Shown: positions 26,610 to 35,718 of the stretch, piece after piece | Layout of the letters: every line of letters begins with the position of its first letter | Position numbering within the stretch: position 1 is the first letter of the stretch | NCBI RefSeq assembly: GCF_004777465.1 | Contig: NZ_CP038462.1 | Coordinates: 2,170,001 to 2,234,000, forward strand | Direction: 5' to 3' | Source: Nocardioides daphniae | GTDB taxonomy: Bacteria; Actinomycetota; Actinomycetes; Propionibacteriales; Nocardioidaceae | DNA length: 64,000 nt | Translations under genes and position numbers: made by a program | Notes under the pieces: generated by a model | Told to the model about the DNA's origin: nothing | Databases searched by the model: none | What the model saw: only the letters and a program-made list of their open reading frames with translations

Positions 26610-28988
26610 TCAGCGGCCGAGCAGCCCCAGCGCGGCGTCGACGACCGCAGCGGTGTCGATGCCGTGCAGCGCGTAGGCGTCCTCCAGGCTGGAGGACTGG
26701 CCGAACTCGCTGACGCCCAGGCACCGGATCCGGTCGCCGCGCACGCCGGCCAGGTAGGAGAGCGTGTGCGGGTGGCCGTCCATGACGGTCACGATCGGGG
26801 CGCGGTGCTGCTCGGGGAAGAGCACGTCGACGATGTCGTCGCCCTCGCTGCGGGTGCCGACGCTCCCGCGGCGGTTGAAGGAGCGGAAGACCAGGTCGGG
26901 GCTGGTCAGGCAGACCACGCCGGCAGTGATCCCCTGCTCGCCGAGCAGCTCGGCGGCGCGGATGACCTCGGGCATGATTGCGCCGACGCCGACCAGCGTG
27001 ACCTGCTCGGTGGCGGGGTCGTGGTGGGTGAGGCGGTAGCCACCGGCGACCGCGTGCCTGCGGCGGCGCTCCAGCAGGGTGGGGTCCTCGGGCAGGTTGG
27101 CCAGCTCCTGGGGCAGTGGTCGGGTTGTGAGGCGGAAGTAGGACGACGTGCCGCCCTCCACACCGACCTGCTCCATCGCGGCGAGCATCGTCCACTCGAG
27201 ATCCTGGGCGAAGGCCGGCTCCCAGGCGATGCACTCGGGCTGCTCGAGCCCGATCGAGGGGGTGTAGATCGACTGGTGGGCGCCACCCTCGGGGGCCAGC
27301 GTGACGCCGCTCGGCGTGCCGATGATGATCGACTGGCCGCCGGAGTAGATGCCGTACGACCACGGCTCCAGCGCGCGTGGGATGAAGGGGTCGTAGAGGG
27401 TGGCGATCGGGATGAGCCGCTCGCCCCAGCGCGACCAGGTGGCGCCCAGCTCGCCCAGCAGGCAGACCAGGTTGACCTCGGCGATGCCCAGCTCGATGTG
27501 CTGGCCGTGCGTGCCCTCGGCCCACTTCAGGACGCGCTCGGCGTCGTCGGCGAACCAGTCACGTCGGTCGTTGACCGACCAGACGCCGGTCTTGTTGATC
27601 CAGCCGCCGAGGTTGGTCGAGGAGGCGACGTCGGGGCTGCAGGTGACCACGCGACCGGCCACCTCGGGGGCCTCACGGGTCAGGTCGGCCAGGAAGCGGC
27701 CGAGGGCGGCCTGGGTGGAGATCGGGGCGCGGTGGGCCCGGGTCATGGCCGACGGGACGGAGATCTTCGGCGTCGGCGTGACCGCGTCGCGCGTGAGCTC
27801 CTGACCCCGCGCACGGCACAGGGCAGCGGCGGCGGAGTCGGCTGGCAACGGTGCCCACGGGTCCTCGGGGTCGACGCCGGAGGCGGCGGCCAGCTCCAGC
27901 ATCTGCGCCTCGCTGATGAGGGCGGAGTGGTTGTTGGGGTGGCCCTCGGTGGGCAGGCCCCGGCCCTTGACGGTGTAGGCGAAGATCACCGTCGGACGGC
28001 CCGGGTCGACCGTGCGGTAGGCGTCGAGGAGCAGGCCGATGTCGTGGCCACCGAGGTCGCGGACGGCCACGGCGAGCGTCGCCGGGTCGATGCCCGACAG
28101 GAGGTCGCGCAGGGCCTGCGAGCCGGTCTCACCCACGATCCGGGCAGCGATCTCGTCGGGAGCCACGCGGAGCATCCGCTGGTACTCCTCGTTGGGCATC
28201 TCCTCGAGCCGGGTCCGCAGCTCGTCCCCGCCGGGCAGGTCGAAGAGACGCGAGATCGTGGAGCCCCACTTGAGCGTGATGACCTGCCAGCCGGCGGCCT
28301 CGAACATGCCCTGCAGGCGCTGGGTCTGGATGTCGGGGACCACGCGGTCGAGCGACTGGCGGTTGAGGTCGACGATCCAGAGCAGCTCCCCCAGGCAGGC
28401 GACGGCCGGGTCGGCGACGGCCTCCCAGATCGCGCCCTCGTCGAGCTCGGCGTCCCCCAGCAGGGAGATGAAGCGGCCGGCCTTCGGCGCCTCGGGGAAG
28501 CGGGACTTCACGTAGCGGTGCGACATCGCCGCCCACAGCGCGGCGGTCGGGCCGATGCCGACGGAACCGGTCGAGAAGTCGACGGTGTCGGGGTCCTTGC
28601 GGCGGCTCGGGTAGGACTGGAGCCCGCCCTTGGCACGCAGGGTGGTGAGGTACTTCGGGTCGAGGTCGCCGAGCAGGTGGTTGATCGCGTGCAGCGCGGG
28701 CGAGGCGTGCGGCTTCACCGAGACCCGGTCGTGCTGGGTGAGCTCGGAGAACCACAGCGACACCATGATGTCGATCATCGAGGCGCTGGAGGCCTGGTGG
28801 CCGCCGACCTTGACGCCGGAGGTGTTCTCGCGGCCGCGGTTGGCGACGTTGATGATCGCCGAGGACAGCCAGAGCACCCGTTGGGAGATCTCCCGCAGCA
28901 CCTCCAGGTCGGCCGGCGAGGAGGCCCCGTCGGTCAGGTGGGGCGTCAGGTCATGGGACTCGACAGGGGGGTGGGCGTCCACGGACAT
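26610..28988 (-). CDS. AceE/transketolase-like thiamine-diphosphate enzyme
   Basis: 792 residues. The order resembles pyruvate dehydrogenase E1 of the AceE type: ThDP-binding domain with GDAELDEGAIWEAVADP and VDLNRQSLDR, a transketolase pyrimidine-binding domain (~450-640, with IELGIAEVNLVCLLGELGA), and a transketolase C-terminal domain. It is shorter than AceE (~900), and no E2/E3 genes are nearby, so it may be a free-standing 2-oxoacid decarboxylase/dehydrogenase or transketolase. GGAGA precedes the ATG. It is divergent from an Lrp/AsnC regulator, the likely controller. The true substrate is not known. Confidence 0.85.
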   Translation of the reverse strand: MSVDAHPPVESHDLTPHLTDGASSPADLEVLREISQRVLWLSSAIINVANRGRENTSGVKVGGHQASSASMIDIMVSLWFSELTQHDRVSVKPHASPALHAINHLLGDLDPKYLTTLRAKGGLQSYPSRRKDPDTVDFSTGSVGIGPTAALWAAMSHRYVKSRFPEAPKAGRFISLLGDAELDEGAIWEAVADPAVACLGELLWIVDLNRQSLDRVVPDIQTQRLQGMFEAAGWQVITLKWGSTISRLFDLPGGDELRTRLEEMPNEEYQRMLRVAPDEIAARIVGETGSQALRDLLSGIDPATLAVAVRDLGGHDIGLLLDAYRTVDPGRPTVIFAYTVKGRGLPTEGHPNNHSALISEAQMLELAAASGVDPEDPWAPLPADSAAAALCRARGQELTRDAVTPTPKISVPSAMTRAHRAPISTQAALGRFLADLTREAPEVAGRVVTCSPDVASSTNLGGWINKTGVWSVNDRRDWFADDAERVLKWAEGTHGQHIELGIAEVNLVCLLGELGATWSRWGERLIPIATLYDPFIPRALEPWSYGIYSGGQSIIIGTPSGVTLAPEGGAHQSIYTPSIGLEQPECIAWEPAFAQDLEWTMLAAMEQVGVEGGTSSYFRLTTRPLPQELANLPEDPTLLERRRRHAVAGGYRLTHHDPATEQVTLVGVGAIMPEVIRAAELLGEQGITAGVVCLTSPDLVFRSFNRRGSVGTRSEGDDIVDVLFPEQHRAPIVTVMDGHPHTLSYLAGVRGDRIRCLGVSEFGQSSSLEDAYALHGIDTAAVVDAALGLLGR

Positions 28989-29040
28989 GGGGGTCTCCGA
29001 TCTCGCTGCAGCAGGGACAGGATCGAACGCCCGCGACGCG

Positions 29041-29063
29041 ATGGCAACTAAATGGCGTCATCG
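29041..29063. promoter_or_regulatory. Candidate Lrp operator between divergent genes
   Basis: The stretch GATGGCAACTAAATGGCGTC has outer GATG/CATC dyad symmetry and an ATGGC repeat at 11-base spacing, in an otherwise GC-rich region midway between the E1-like gene and its divergent Lrp-family neighbour. Lrp sites are degenerate, so this is tentative. Confidence 0.3.
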
Positions 29064-29129
29064 GGCAGCCGATGGGCGGATTCCGCCCCCTCCAAGCCCC
29101 CTCTGCGCTCGGATCCGCTTCACCGCGGC

Positions 29130-29135
29130 TAGATT
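29130..29135 (+). promoter_or_regulatory. -10 element of leaderless lrp-type gene
   Basis: TAGATT ends seven bases before the ATG at 29143. No Shine-Dalgarno sequence is visible. Confidence 0.6.
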
Positions 29136-29142
29136 CCTGCCC

Positions 29143-29598
29143 ATGCCAGTCGCCGAGCTCGACGCCACCGACCGCCAGATCCTCGACCTCCTCATCGAGG
29201 ACGGTCGCCGTACCGTGCGGGAGATCGCCGACCTCGTCGGCCTCTCCCCCAGCCCGGTGCGCCGCCGCATCGAACGGCTGGAGACCCAGGGCGTCATCGT
29301 CGGCTACACCGCCGTCGTCGACGAGAGCCGGCTGGGCAACACCTTCGAGGCGTTCGCCGAGCTCCGCTTCGCCGGCAACACCAAGGTCGCCGAGATCACC
29401 GCCTCGGCCAAGGAGATCCCCGAGGTCATCGCGATCTACACCGTCGCCGGCGACCCGGACGCCATCGTGCACTTCAAGGTCACCAACCTGCGCCACCTGC
29501 ACTCGCTCATCGACCTGATCCGTCGCGACGGCCACGTGATCGGCACCAGGACCCTGATGGTGCTTGACTCGTGGCAGCGGGGAGCCCCGGCTCCCTGA
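29143..29598 (+). CDS. Lrp/AsnC-family transcriptional regulator
   Basis: 151 residues, normal for the family. The N-terminal helix-turn-helix is LDATDRQILDLLIEDGR through LVGLSPSPVRRRIERLE; the C-terminal RAM ligand-binding domain is at ~70-145 (VIAIYTVAGDPDAIVHFKV). It is divergent from the AceE/transketolase-like gene, which it probably regulates in response to an amino acid or 2-oxoacid effector. The transcript appears leaderless. Confidence 0.93.
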   Translation: MPVAELDATDRQILDLLIEDGRRTVREIADLVGLSPSPVRRRIERLETQGVIVGYTAVVDESRLGNTFEAFAELRFAGNTKVAEITASAKEIPEVIAIYTVAGDPDAIVHFKVTNLRHLHSLIDLIRRDGHVIGTRTLMVLDSWQRGAPAP

Positions 29599-29629
29599 CC
29601 TCCTGCCACGCCGAGCCCTGAGGAGTCCC

Positions 29630-30103
29630 ATGCCCGTCCGCAGTGCCGGACTGCTGCTGCACCGCACCGGTGCCGACGGCGTCGAGGTCCTCCTCGTGCA
29701 TCCCGGTGGCCCGTTCTGGGCGCGCAAGGACGCCGGCGCCTGGTCGATCCCGAAGGGCGAGCACGCCGAGGACGAGGAGCCGCTGGTCGCTGCCCGGCGC
29801 GAGTTCGCCGAGGAGCTCGGGCTGCCCGCCCCCGACGGCCAGGTCGTCGACCTGGGCAGCCTGCGACAGCCGAGTGGAAAGGTGGTGCAGGCGTACGCGG
29901 TCGAGGCCGACCTGGACCTGGCCGACTTCCGCAGCAACACCTTCGAGCTGGAGTGGCCGCGCGGGTCGGGCCGGGTGAGGGAGTTCCCGGAGGTCGACCG
30001 GGCCGCGTGGGTCAGCGTCGCGCGCGCCCGCGAGCTGCTGCTGCGTGGTCAGGTCCCCTTCCTCGACGTGCTGCTGGAGCGGTCCGGACCGGACCAGCCC
30101 TGA
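29630..30103 (+). CDS. NUDIX hydrolase
   Basis: 157 residues with a complete NUDIX box (GEHAEDE, then REFAEELGL) directly after GAWSIPK. N-terminal VRSAGLLLHR and PGGPFWARKDAGAW are typical of the actinobacterial NUDIX group near MutT/DIPP families. GAGGAG lies five bases before the ATG. It cleaves nucleoside diphosphate-linked compounds; the exact substrate cannot be told. Confidence 0.92.
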   Translation: MPVRSAGLLLHRTGADGVEVLLVHPGGPFWARKDAGAWSIPKGEHAEDEEPLVAARREFAEELGLPAPDGQVVDLGSLRQPSGKVVQAYAVEADLDLADFRSNTFELEWPRGSGRVREFPEVDRAAWVSVARARELLLRGQVPFLDVLLERSGPDQP

Positions 30104-30110
30104 CGTCGAG

Positions 30111-30136
30111 GCTTCACAGTCGTCGCGTCGGGGTAC
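30111..30136 (+). promoter_or_regulatory. Candidate SigF-type promoter before the DUF6328 gene
   Basis: GCTT (one mismatch to GTTT), 16 bases, then GGGTAC ending nine bases before the ATG at 30146, so the transcript would have almost no leader. Confidence 0.45.
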
Positions 30137-30145
30137 CACTCGAAG

Positions 30146-30619
30146 ATGGTCGAGGACGGGCGTGACGAGTCTGCCGCCGAGCGGGCGGACCGCAACTGGA
30201 ACGAGCTGCTGCAGGAGTTCCGGGTGCTGCAGACGGGCGTGCAGCTGCTGAGCGGCTTCCTGCTCACCCTCCCCTTCACCCCCCGCTTCGACGACCTCGA
30301 CGAGCCCCAGCTCGCCCTCTACCTCGTGCTGGTCGTGCTGGCCGCGGCCACCACCGCCGTGCTGCTCGGCGCCGTGGCGCTGCACCGGCGCTTCTTCCGC
30401 GAGCAGCGCAAGGAGGCGCTGGTGACGGTCGGCCACCGGATGGCCCAGGTCGCACTCACCCTCGGTGCGACGTTGGCCGTCGGGGCCACCGTCTTCGTGC
30501 TGGACGTGGTGCTGACCCACGTCATCGCCCTCGCCACCGGCGCAGGGATGGTCACCGTCGGGGCGGTCACCTGGTTCTTCCTGCACCGCACCGTCGACGC
30601 TGCCGACCGGACGCGGTGA
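30146..30619 (+). CDS. DUF6328-type four-helix membrane protein
   Basis: 157 residues. An acidic N terminus is followed by the family signature [20 protein letters not shown], then four hydrophobic segments (residues ~30-50, 57-78, ~100-122, 128-148). The family is widespread in actinobacteria and uncharacterised. A SigF-like promoter directly before the ATG suggests stress induction. Confidence 0.8.
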   Translation: MVEDGRDESAAERADRNWNELLQEFRVLQTGVQLLSGFLLTLPFTPRFDDLDEPQLALYLVLVVLAAATTAVLLGAVALHRRFFREQRKEALVTVGHRMAQVALTLGATLAVGATVFVLDVVLTHVIALATGAGMVTVGAVTWFFLHRTVDAADRTR

Positions 30620-30689
30620 CCTCGGGGGGCGGCTCACCAGCCCGGGGCTAGCGTGGACAAGCCCGTCCCCCGACCGAAGGAGCACCTCC

Positions 30690-31727
30690 ATGCAGGTCCC
30701 CGCGTACGCCGCCCCCTCCGAGGGCGCCCCGCTCGCCCCGACCACGATCGAGCGCCGCGAGCTCGGCGCCAACGACGTGCTGATCGACATTCAGTGGGCC
30801 GGCATCTGCCACTCCGACATCCACACCGTGCGCGGCGAGTGGGGGCCTCAGCCCTACCCGGTGGTCCCGGGCCACGAGATCGTGGGCGTCGTCGAGGCGG
30901 TCGGCAGCGACGTCACCCGCCACGCCGTCGGTGACCGCGTCGGCGTGGGCTGCATGGTCAACTCCTGCGGCGACTGCGACAACTGCCGCAGCGGCGACGA
31001 GCAGTTCTGCCTCAACGGCGCCGTGATGACCTACGCCGCCCAGGACCGCGACGGCACCACGACCCACGGCGGCTACTCGAGCCACGTCGTTGTCGACGCC
31101 GACTTCGTGCTGTCGGTCCCGGAGAGCCTCGACCCCGCGGGCGCCGCTCCCCTGCTCTGCGCGGGAGTCACGACGTACGTCCCGCTGAAGCGCTGGGGCG
31201 CCGGCCCAGGCACCAGGGTCGCGGTGGTCGGCCTCGGCGGGCTGGGCCACATGGCGGTCAAGATCGCGGCCGCGATGGGTGCCGAGGTCACCGTGCTGTC
31301 GCAGTCGCTGAAGAAGCAGGAGGACGGGCTGCGGCTGGGGGCCACGCACTACCACGCGACCTCGGACCCCTCGACCTTCCAGGACCTGCGCGGGCGCTTC
31401 GACCTGATCGTCAACACCGTGAGTGCCGACCTCGACGTCAACGCCTACCTCTCGCTGCTGACCGTCGACGGCACCATGGTCAACGTCGGCGTCGCCCCGC
31501 ACCCGATGGAGGTGAAGGGTGGCGTGCTGAGCGCGCGTCGCAGCCTGGCCGGCTCCATGATCGGCGGCATCGCGGTCACCCAGGAGATGCTCGACTTCTG
31601 CGGCGAGCACGGCATCACCTCCGAGGTCGAGGTGATCGGCGCCGACAGGATCAACGAGGCCTACGACCGCGTCGTCGACTCCGACGTGCGCTACCGCTTC
31701 GTCATCGACGCCAGCACCATCGGCTGA
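30690..31727 (+). CDS. Zinc-dependent NAD(P) alcohol dehydrogenase, CAD-type
   Basis: 345 residues of the medium-chain dehydrogenase superfamily, cinnamyl alcohol dehydrogenase-like branch. Catalytic zinc ligands are at [10 protein letters not shown] and PGHEIVGVV; the structural zinc Cys cluster is at [15 protein letters not shown]. The Rossmann motif is [13 protein letters not shown], and the following residues (SQSLKK) suggest NADPH. AAGGAG precedes the ATG. It reduces aldehydes to alcohols; the physiological substrate is unknown. Confidence 0.93.
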   Translation: MQVPAYAAPSEGAPLAPTTIERRELGANDVLIDIQWAGICHSDIHTVRGEWGPQPYPVVPGHEIVGVVEAVGSDVTRHAVGDRVGVGCMVNSCGDCDNCRSGDEQFCLNGAVMTYAAQDRDGTTTHGGYSSHVVVDADFVLSVPESLDPAGAAPLLCAGVTTYVPLKRWGAGPGTRVAVVGLGGLGHMAVKIAAAMGAEVTVLSQSLKKQEDGLRLGATHYHATSDPSTFQDLRGRFDLIVNTVSADLDVNAYLSLLTVDGTMVNVGVAPHPMEVKGGVLSARRSLAGSMIGGIAVTQEMLDFCGEHGITSEVEVIGADRINEAYDRVVDSDVRYRFVIDASTIG

Positions 31728-31739
31728 CGCCCGACGGGC

Positions 31740-32741
31740 TCACTCCTCCCCGTCGAGCAGGCGCAGCACCGCCAGCTCGAGGGGGCGGGAGCGCTCCGTG
31801 CCCTCGAGCTGCGCGCGAGCGACGGCTCGGGGCACGGTGCGGCCCTCGTCGAAGGCGTCGACGACGCGCGGGTCGACGTACGAGGTCCTGGCCTGCGTGG
31901 GCGTGTTGCCGAGCAGCTTCGAGGCCTCTTCCCACGTGCGGGTGAGCGCGATCCGACGGTCCTTCTTGGTGGTGGCCGGCCCTTCGTCGCCGAGGACGGC
32001 CGCAGCGATGACGGTGGCGTGCCAGGTGCGGAAGTCCTTGGCGGTGGCGTCGATGCCGGTGATCCGGCGGATGTAGTCGTTGACGATGTCGGAGGTGAGC
32101 GGCGCCCACGTCGGGCCGTTGCGGGAGGCCAGCAGGCAGTGGTCGCCGTCGCGGCGGCGGCGCATCGTGCCGAGCGCTGCCATCAGGTCGGCGTCGGCCA
32201 GCTCGACGTGGTGCTCGACGCCTGACTTGCCGATGAAGTCGAAGTGCAGGACGCCGCGCTTCTGCTTCACGTGGCTGCGCTCGAGGGTGGTGAGCCCGAA
32301 GCTGCCGTAGGTGTCGGTGTAGACGTCGTTGCCCACCCGGAAGCAGCCGAGGTCGAGGATCCGGAAGGCCACGGCGCAGGCGCGGTCGGTGGGCATCCCC
32401 TTCAACGCGAGGTCGCGCGAGACCCGCCCGCGGGCGCGTCCCAGCGCGCGCCCGAGCTCCTGGCAGCGCTCGAACTTCTCCGCGTCCTTCTTCTCCCGCC
32501 ACGCCTGGTGGTAGAGGTACTGGCGCCGACCGGCGTCGTCGGTGCCGACCGCCTGCAGGTGGCCCTTGGGGTCGGGGCAGATCCAGACGTCCTTCCACGC
32601 CGGGGGGATGGCCAGGTCGCGCACCCGCTGGCGGTCCTCCTCCGGCAGGGGGCGCCCCTCCTGGTCGAGCAGCGCGAAGCCCTTGCCGGCCCGGCGCCGG
32701 GTCCACCCCGGACTGTCCTGCGAGACGTGCTTCAGTCGCAT
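31740..32741 (-). CDS. DNA topoisomerase IB (poxvirus-like)
   Basis: 333 residues. It relaxes supercoils through a 3'-phosphotyrosyl intermediate. The N-terminal domain has LAIPPAWKDVWICPDPKGHLQ; the catalytic domain shows FRVGNDVYTDTYGSFGLTTL (catalytic Arg region), the KDFRTWHAT His motif and the nucleophilic Tyr in ARTSYVDPRVV. AGGAG lies seven bases before the ATG. It is last in a run of minus-strand genes but has a 36-base gap from the glycosyltransferase upstream. Confidence 0.93.
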   Translation of the reverse strand: MRLKHVSQDSPGWTRRRAGKGFALLDQEGRPLPEEDRQRVRDLAIPPAWKDVWICPDPKGHLQAVGTDDAGRRQYLYHQAWREKKDAEKFERCQELGRALGRARGRVSRDLALKGMPTDRACAVAFRILDLGCFRVGNDVYTDTYGSFGLTTLERSHVKQKRGVLHFDFIGKSGVEHHVELADADLMAALGTMRRRRDGDHCLLASRNGPTWAPLTSDIVNDYIRRITGIDATAKDFRTWHATVIAAAVLGDEGPATTKKDRRIALTRTWEEASKLLGNTPTQARTSYVDPRVVDAFDEGRTVPRAVARAQLEGTERSRPLELAVLRLLDGEE

Positions 32742-32777
32742 CTGCCCACTCCTGTCGCTGGCGCGATCACCCCACGG

Positions 32778-33635
32778 TCATCCGGCGCTCGTTGCACACC
32801 GTTCCCACTGATCGCCGCGACGACACACGAGCCCGGCCCGCTCGAACTCCTCCAGCCAGCCGCGCATCGGCCACTCGCCCCAGCGGGCGGCGAAGACGGC
32901 GCCGTTGCGCAGGATCGCGTCGAGGTGCTGCACCGGCGGGCTCTGCGTCGGGTGGTGCTGGTGGTACGCCCTCGCGCTGCCGTCCCAGCCCAGCTCCAGC
33001 CCGACCTCGCGGACGACCCGGGCGAAGTCGGTGTCCTCGCCGCCGTAGCCGACGTACTCGCTCCAGAAGCCACCGGTGCGCTCCCAGGCCGAGCGGCCGA
33101 GCGCGAAGGAGAGCGACCAGAAGAGGTCGGGCTCCGCTCCCCGCTGCCGCTCCCCCGGCGCCGGGGCCGGACGCGCCGGGTGCGGGTCGTCCAGGGCCGC
33201 CAGCTGCGTGGGGTCGCTGACGTCGGCGCCGGGTGGCAGGTAGGTGACCGGCCCCGACCAGACGACGTACGGCGACTCGACGACGGCGGCTGTGTAGGCC
33301 GCGACGAGCCCCGGCGCCGGGACGCAGTCGACGTCGAGGAAGACGAGCACGTCGGCGCCGCGGGCCAGCGCCGTGCGGGCTCCGGCGTTGCGGGCCGCCG
33401 CCAGCGGCAGCCCCTCGTCGGGCACCTCGATCGGGACGACGGCGGGGGCCGGGCCCGCCTCCGGTCGCCAGTCGTGGAGCTCCGGGTCGCCCATCGCGAC
33501 GACGACCCGGTCGGGCGGTGGACCGTCGCAGACGGCGAGCGCCCGTTGCTGGTGGGCCAGGTGGTCGTGCCGGCCGTGGGCGATGGTGACGACGGCGACC
33601 TTCGGCTCCTGCCGCACGCTGCTCACGGCGCTCAC
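32778..33635 (-). CDS. Glycosyltransferase family 2
   Basis: 285 residues, GT-A fold. The N-terminal VAVVTIAHGRHDHLAHQQ, ARNAGARTALARGADVLVFLDVD (the DxD-like motif) and the acceptor loop with GGEDTDFARVV are typical of GT2 enzymes. The GTG start overlaps the preceding stop by four bases. It is the last of four overlapping glycosyltransferase genes that probably build one glycan. Donor and acceptor are unknown. Confidence 0.88.
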   Translation of the reverse strand: MSAVSSVRQEPKVAVVTIAHGRHDHLAHQQRALAVCDGPPPDRVVVAMGDPELHDWRPEAGPAPAVVPIEVPDEGLPLAAARNAGARTALARGADVLVFLDVDCVPAPGLVAAYTAAVVESPYVVWSGPVTYLPPGADVSDPTQLAALDDPHPARPAPAPGERQRGAEPDLFWSLSFALGRSAWERTGGFWSEYVGYGGEDTDFARVVREVGLELGWDGSARAYHQHHPTQSPPVQHLDAILRNGAVFAARWGEWPMRGWLEEFERAGLVCRRGDQWERCATSAG

Positions 33636-34621
33636 TCGGCGCCTCCGAGCCCCCGGACCAGGGCAGCGAAGCGGGCCGAGGCGCGGCCGTCGTGCCACTG
33701 CCGCCAGTCCTGGCCGTCCAGGGCGGCGGCCGCGGCGACCACCTCGTCCCACGGCGCCCGCTCAGGGTCGTCCACCACGACGACCGGCCACGGACCGTCG
33801 CGCAGGACCTCGGCCGTGCAGCGCTGCTCGCCGTGGGGGCGCTCGGCAGGGATGACGACGGCCGGGCGGCGGGCCACCGCGACGTCAGCCAGGGCGCCGA
33901 GTCCGGCGTGGCTCACCACCACGTCGGCCCGGGCGATCCACTCGGTCGGGTCGGCGACCCACCGCTCGGAACGGCCGCCGAGTGCGCTCCAGCGCCATCC
34001 CGGCGTCAGCGTCTCGGCACGGGTGATCGCTCCTGCGGAGAGGCCACCGCCGCCCCGACCGCCGAGCACGAGGGCGGTCCGGGGCTCGACGGGCACGTGC
34101 GGCGCCCCGCCGGATCGGGACTGGACGGCCCCGAGGCAGTGCAGGCGGGCTGCGTCACGCTGGTCGAGGCCCTGAACGGCGCTGCGGGCGCCCTCGGGCA
34201 CGAAGGCCACGAGCAGGTCGCTGACCCCGTGGCCGAGCCGGTGCGCGGGGTCGTCGCGGAGACCGGGCTGCACCACCCCCACCACCGGGACGCCGAGCAG
34301 GCGGCAGAGCAGGGTGACCTCGACCGACACGTCACAGACGACGAGGTCGGGTCGGGCGGCGTCGACCCAGCTCGCGATCCGCGCCATCCGGGAGGTCAGT
34401 CCGCCGTGCCGGCGCGGCACCCAGTGCAGGCGACCACGCGCGGTCGGGTCGACCACGGGCGTCCCGTCGTCGTCGGGGTCGAGCCGGACCCAGTCGCCCA
34501 CCCAGTCGTCGGGGCGCGGCAATGAGGAGAGCCCGGTCACCTGCGTGCCGAGCTCGGCCGCCAGGCCCAGCGCCCGGGTGACGTGCCCCTGGCCGTGGTG
34601 GTGCACGTAGTAGCCGATCAC
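33632..34621 (-). CDS. GT-B glycosyltransferase, MurG/GT28-like
   Basis: 329 residues. The N terminus IGYYVHHHGQGHVTRALGLA matches the GT28 opening (HGxGHxxR), and SHAGLGALADVAVARRPAVV is the donor-binding region (HGG-like). The GTG overlaps the stop of the gene before it, and its own stop overlaps the next start. It belongs to the four-gene glycosyltransferase operon. Donor unknown. Confidence 0.88.
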   Translation of the reverse strand: MIGYYVHHHGQGHVTRALGLAAELGTQVTGLSSLPRPDDWVGDWVRLDPDDDGTPVVDPTARGRLHWVPRRHGGLTSRMARIASWVDAARPDLVVCDVSVEVTLLCRLLGVPVVGVVQPGLRDDPAHRLGHGVSDLLVAFVPEGARSAVQGLDQRDAARLHCLGAVQSRSGGAPHVPVEPRTALVLGGRGGGGLSAGAITRAETLTPGWRWSALGGRSERWVADPTEWIARADVVVSHAGLGALADVAVARRPAVVIPAERPHGEQRCTAEVLRDGPWPVVVVDDPERAPWDEVVAAAAALDGQDWRQWHDGRASARFAALVRGLGGAE

Positions 34622-35718
34622 ACCGCCACGCCCATCTCGCCACGCAGGTCACGGCCCCGGATCGCCTCCCGGTAGACCTCGACGTAGCGGTCGACCATCG
34701 CCTCGAGCGAGAAGTGCTGCTCGACCCGACGGCGTACGCCGGCACGGTCGCGCCCGGCGGCCTCGAGGATCGCGCGGGCCAGGTCGTCGGGGTCGCCGGG
34801 CCGGGCCAGCGCGCCACCCTCGACGCCGACCACCTCGGGGAGGCCGCCGCGGGCGTACGCCGCCACCGGGGTGCCGCAGGCCATCGCCTCGGCCGCGACC
34901 AGTCCGTAGGGCTCGTCCCACTCCGGGCTGACCACGGCGACGCGGGAGCGGCCGAGCAGGTCGCCCAGCTCGTCGTGGCCGACGTGCCCGCGGTAGGTGA
35001 TGCCGTCGCCCAACCGCGGCGCGACCTCGTCGGCGAAGTAGGCGGGGTCGTGGCACGGCCCCACGAGCACCAGCGGCATCCCCGCCCGTCGGGCCGCGAT
35101 GATCGCGTGGTGCGGCGCCTTCTCCGGCACGAGCCGACCCGACCAGACCGCCGCGTCACCTCCTGGGCCGACCGGCCAGCGGTTGGTGTCGACCCCGTTG
35201 TGGACGGTCCTGGCCGCGACGTGCGGCGCCCAGGCCCGGCCGGTCGCGTCGCTCACCGCGACGAAGACGCTGCGTGCCGGCGCGAGGTCGATCGCAGACT
35301 CGAGGAACGCCAGCGGCGGGGTGTGCAACGTCGTCACGACCGTCGGGGCCAGCGCGGCCGCCATCGCCACCGGCAGGTAGTGCAGCGAGTTGTTGTGCAC
35401 CACGTCGAACCGCTCTCCGCCCGAGGCAGCGAGGTCGAGCATCAACGAGAGATAGGCGTGGTGCTCCTCGACCCACTCGCGCGGGGTCGCCCCCACGTCG
35501 GCGCGCGCGGCCGGCGACGGGTCACGACGGCGTACCGGCAGCTCGCGCACGTTGAGCGTCGGGTCGGAGCCCGGTGCCGCGAAGAGCGACACCTCGTGGC
35601 CGCGACGTCCCAGCTCACGGGCCAGCAGGTGGGTGTGGGCCTCGAGGCCGCCGACGAAGGGCTCACGGATGGCGAACCGGCTGCTGGCGATCAGGCACAC
35701 CCGCAACGGCCGCGTCAC
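34618..35718 (-). CDS. Glycosyltransferase family 4
   Basis: 366 residues, GT-B fold. The N-terminal VGGLEAHTHLLARELGRRGHEV is the acceptor domain. The donor domain has VHNGVDTNRWP, VWSGRLVPEKAPHHAI and the EX7E motif region EPYGLVAAEAMACGTPVAAY. The GTG start (35718) overlaps the previous stop (GTGA), and the 3' end overlaps the next gene. Confidence 0.92.
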   Translation of the reverse strand: MTRPLRVCLIASSRFAIREPFVGGLEAHTHLLARELGRRGHEVSLFAAPGSDPTLNVRELPVRRRDPSPAARADVGATPREWVEEHHAYLSLMLDLAASGGERFDVVHNNSLHYLPVAMAAALAPTVVTTLHTPPLAFLESAIDLAPARSVFVAVSDATGRAWAPHVAARTVHNGVDTNRWPVGPGGDAAVWSGRLVPEKAPHHAIIAARRAGMPLVLVGPCHDPAYFADEVAPRLGDGITYRGHVGHDELGDLLGRSRVAVVSPEWDEPYGLVAAEAMACGTPVAAYARGGLPEVVGVEGGALARPGDPDDLARAILEAAGRDRAGVRRRVEQHFSLEAMVDRYVEVYREAIRGRDLRGEMGVAV

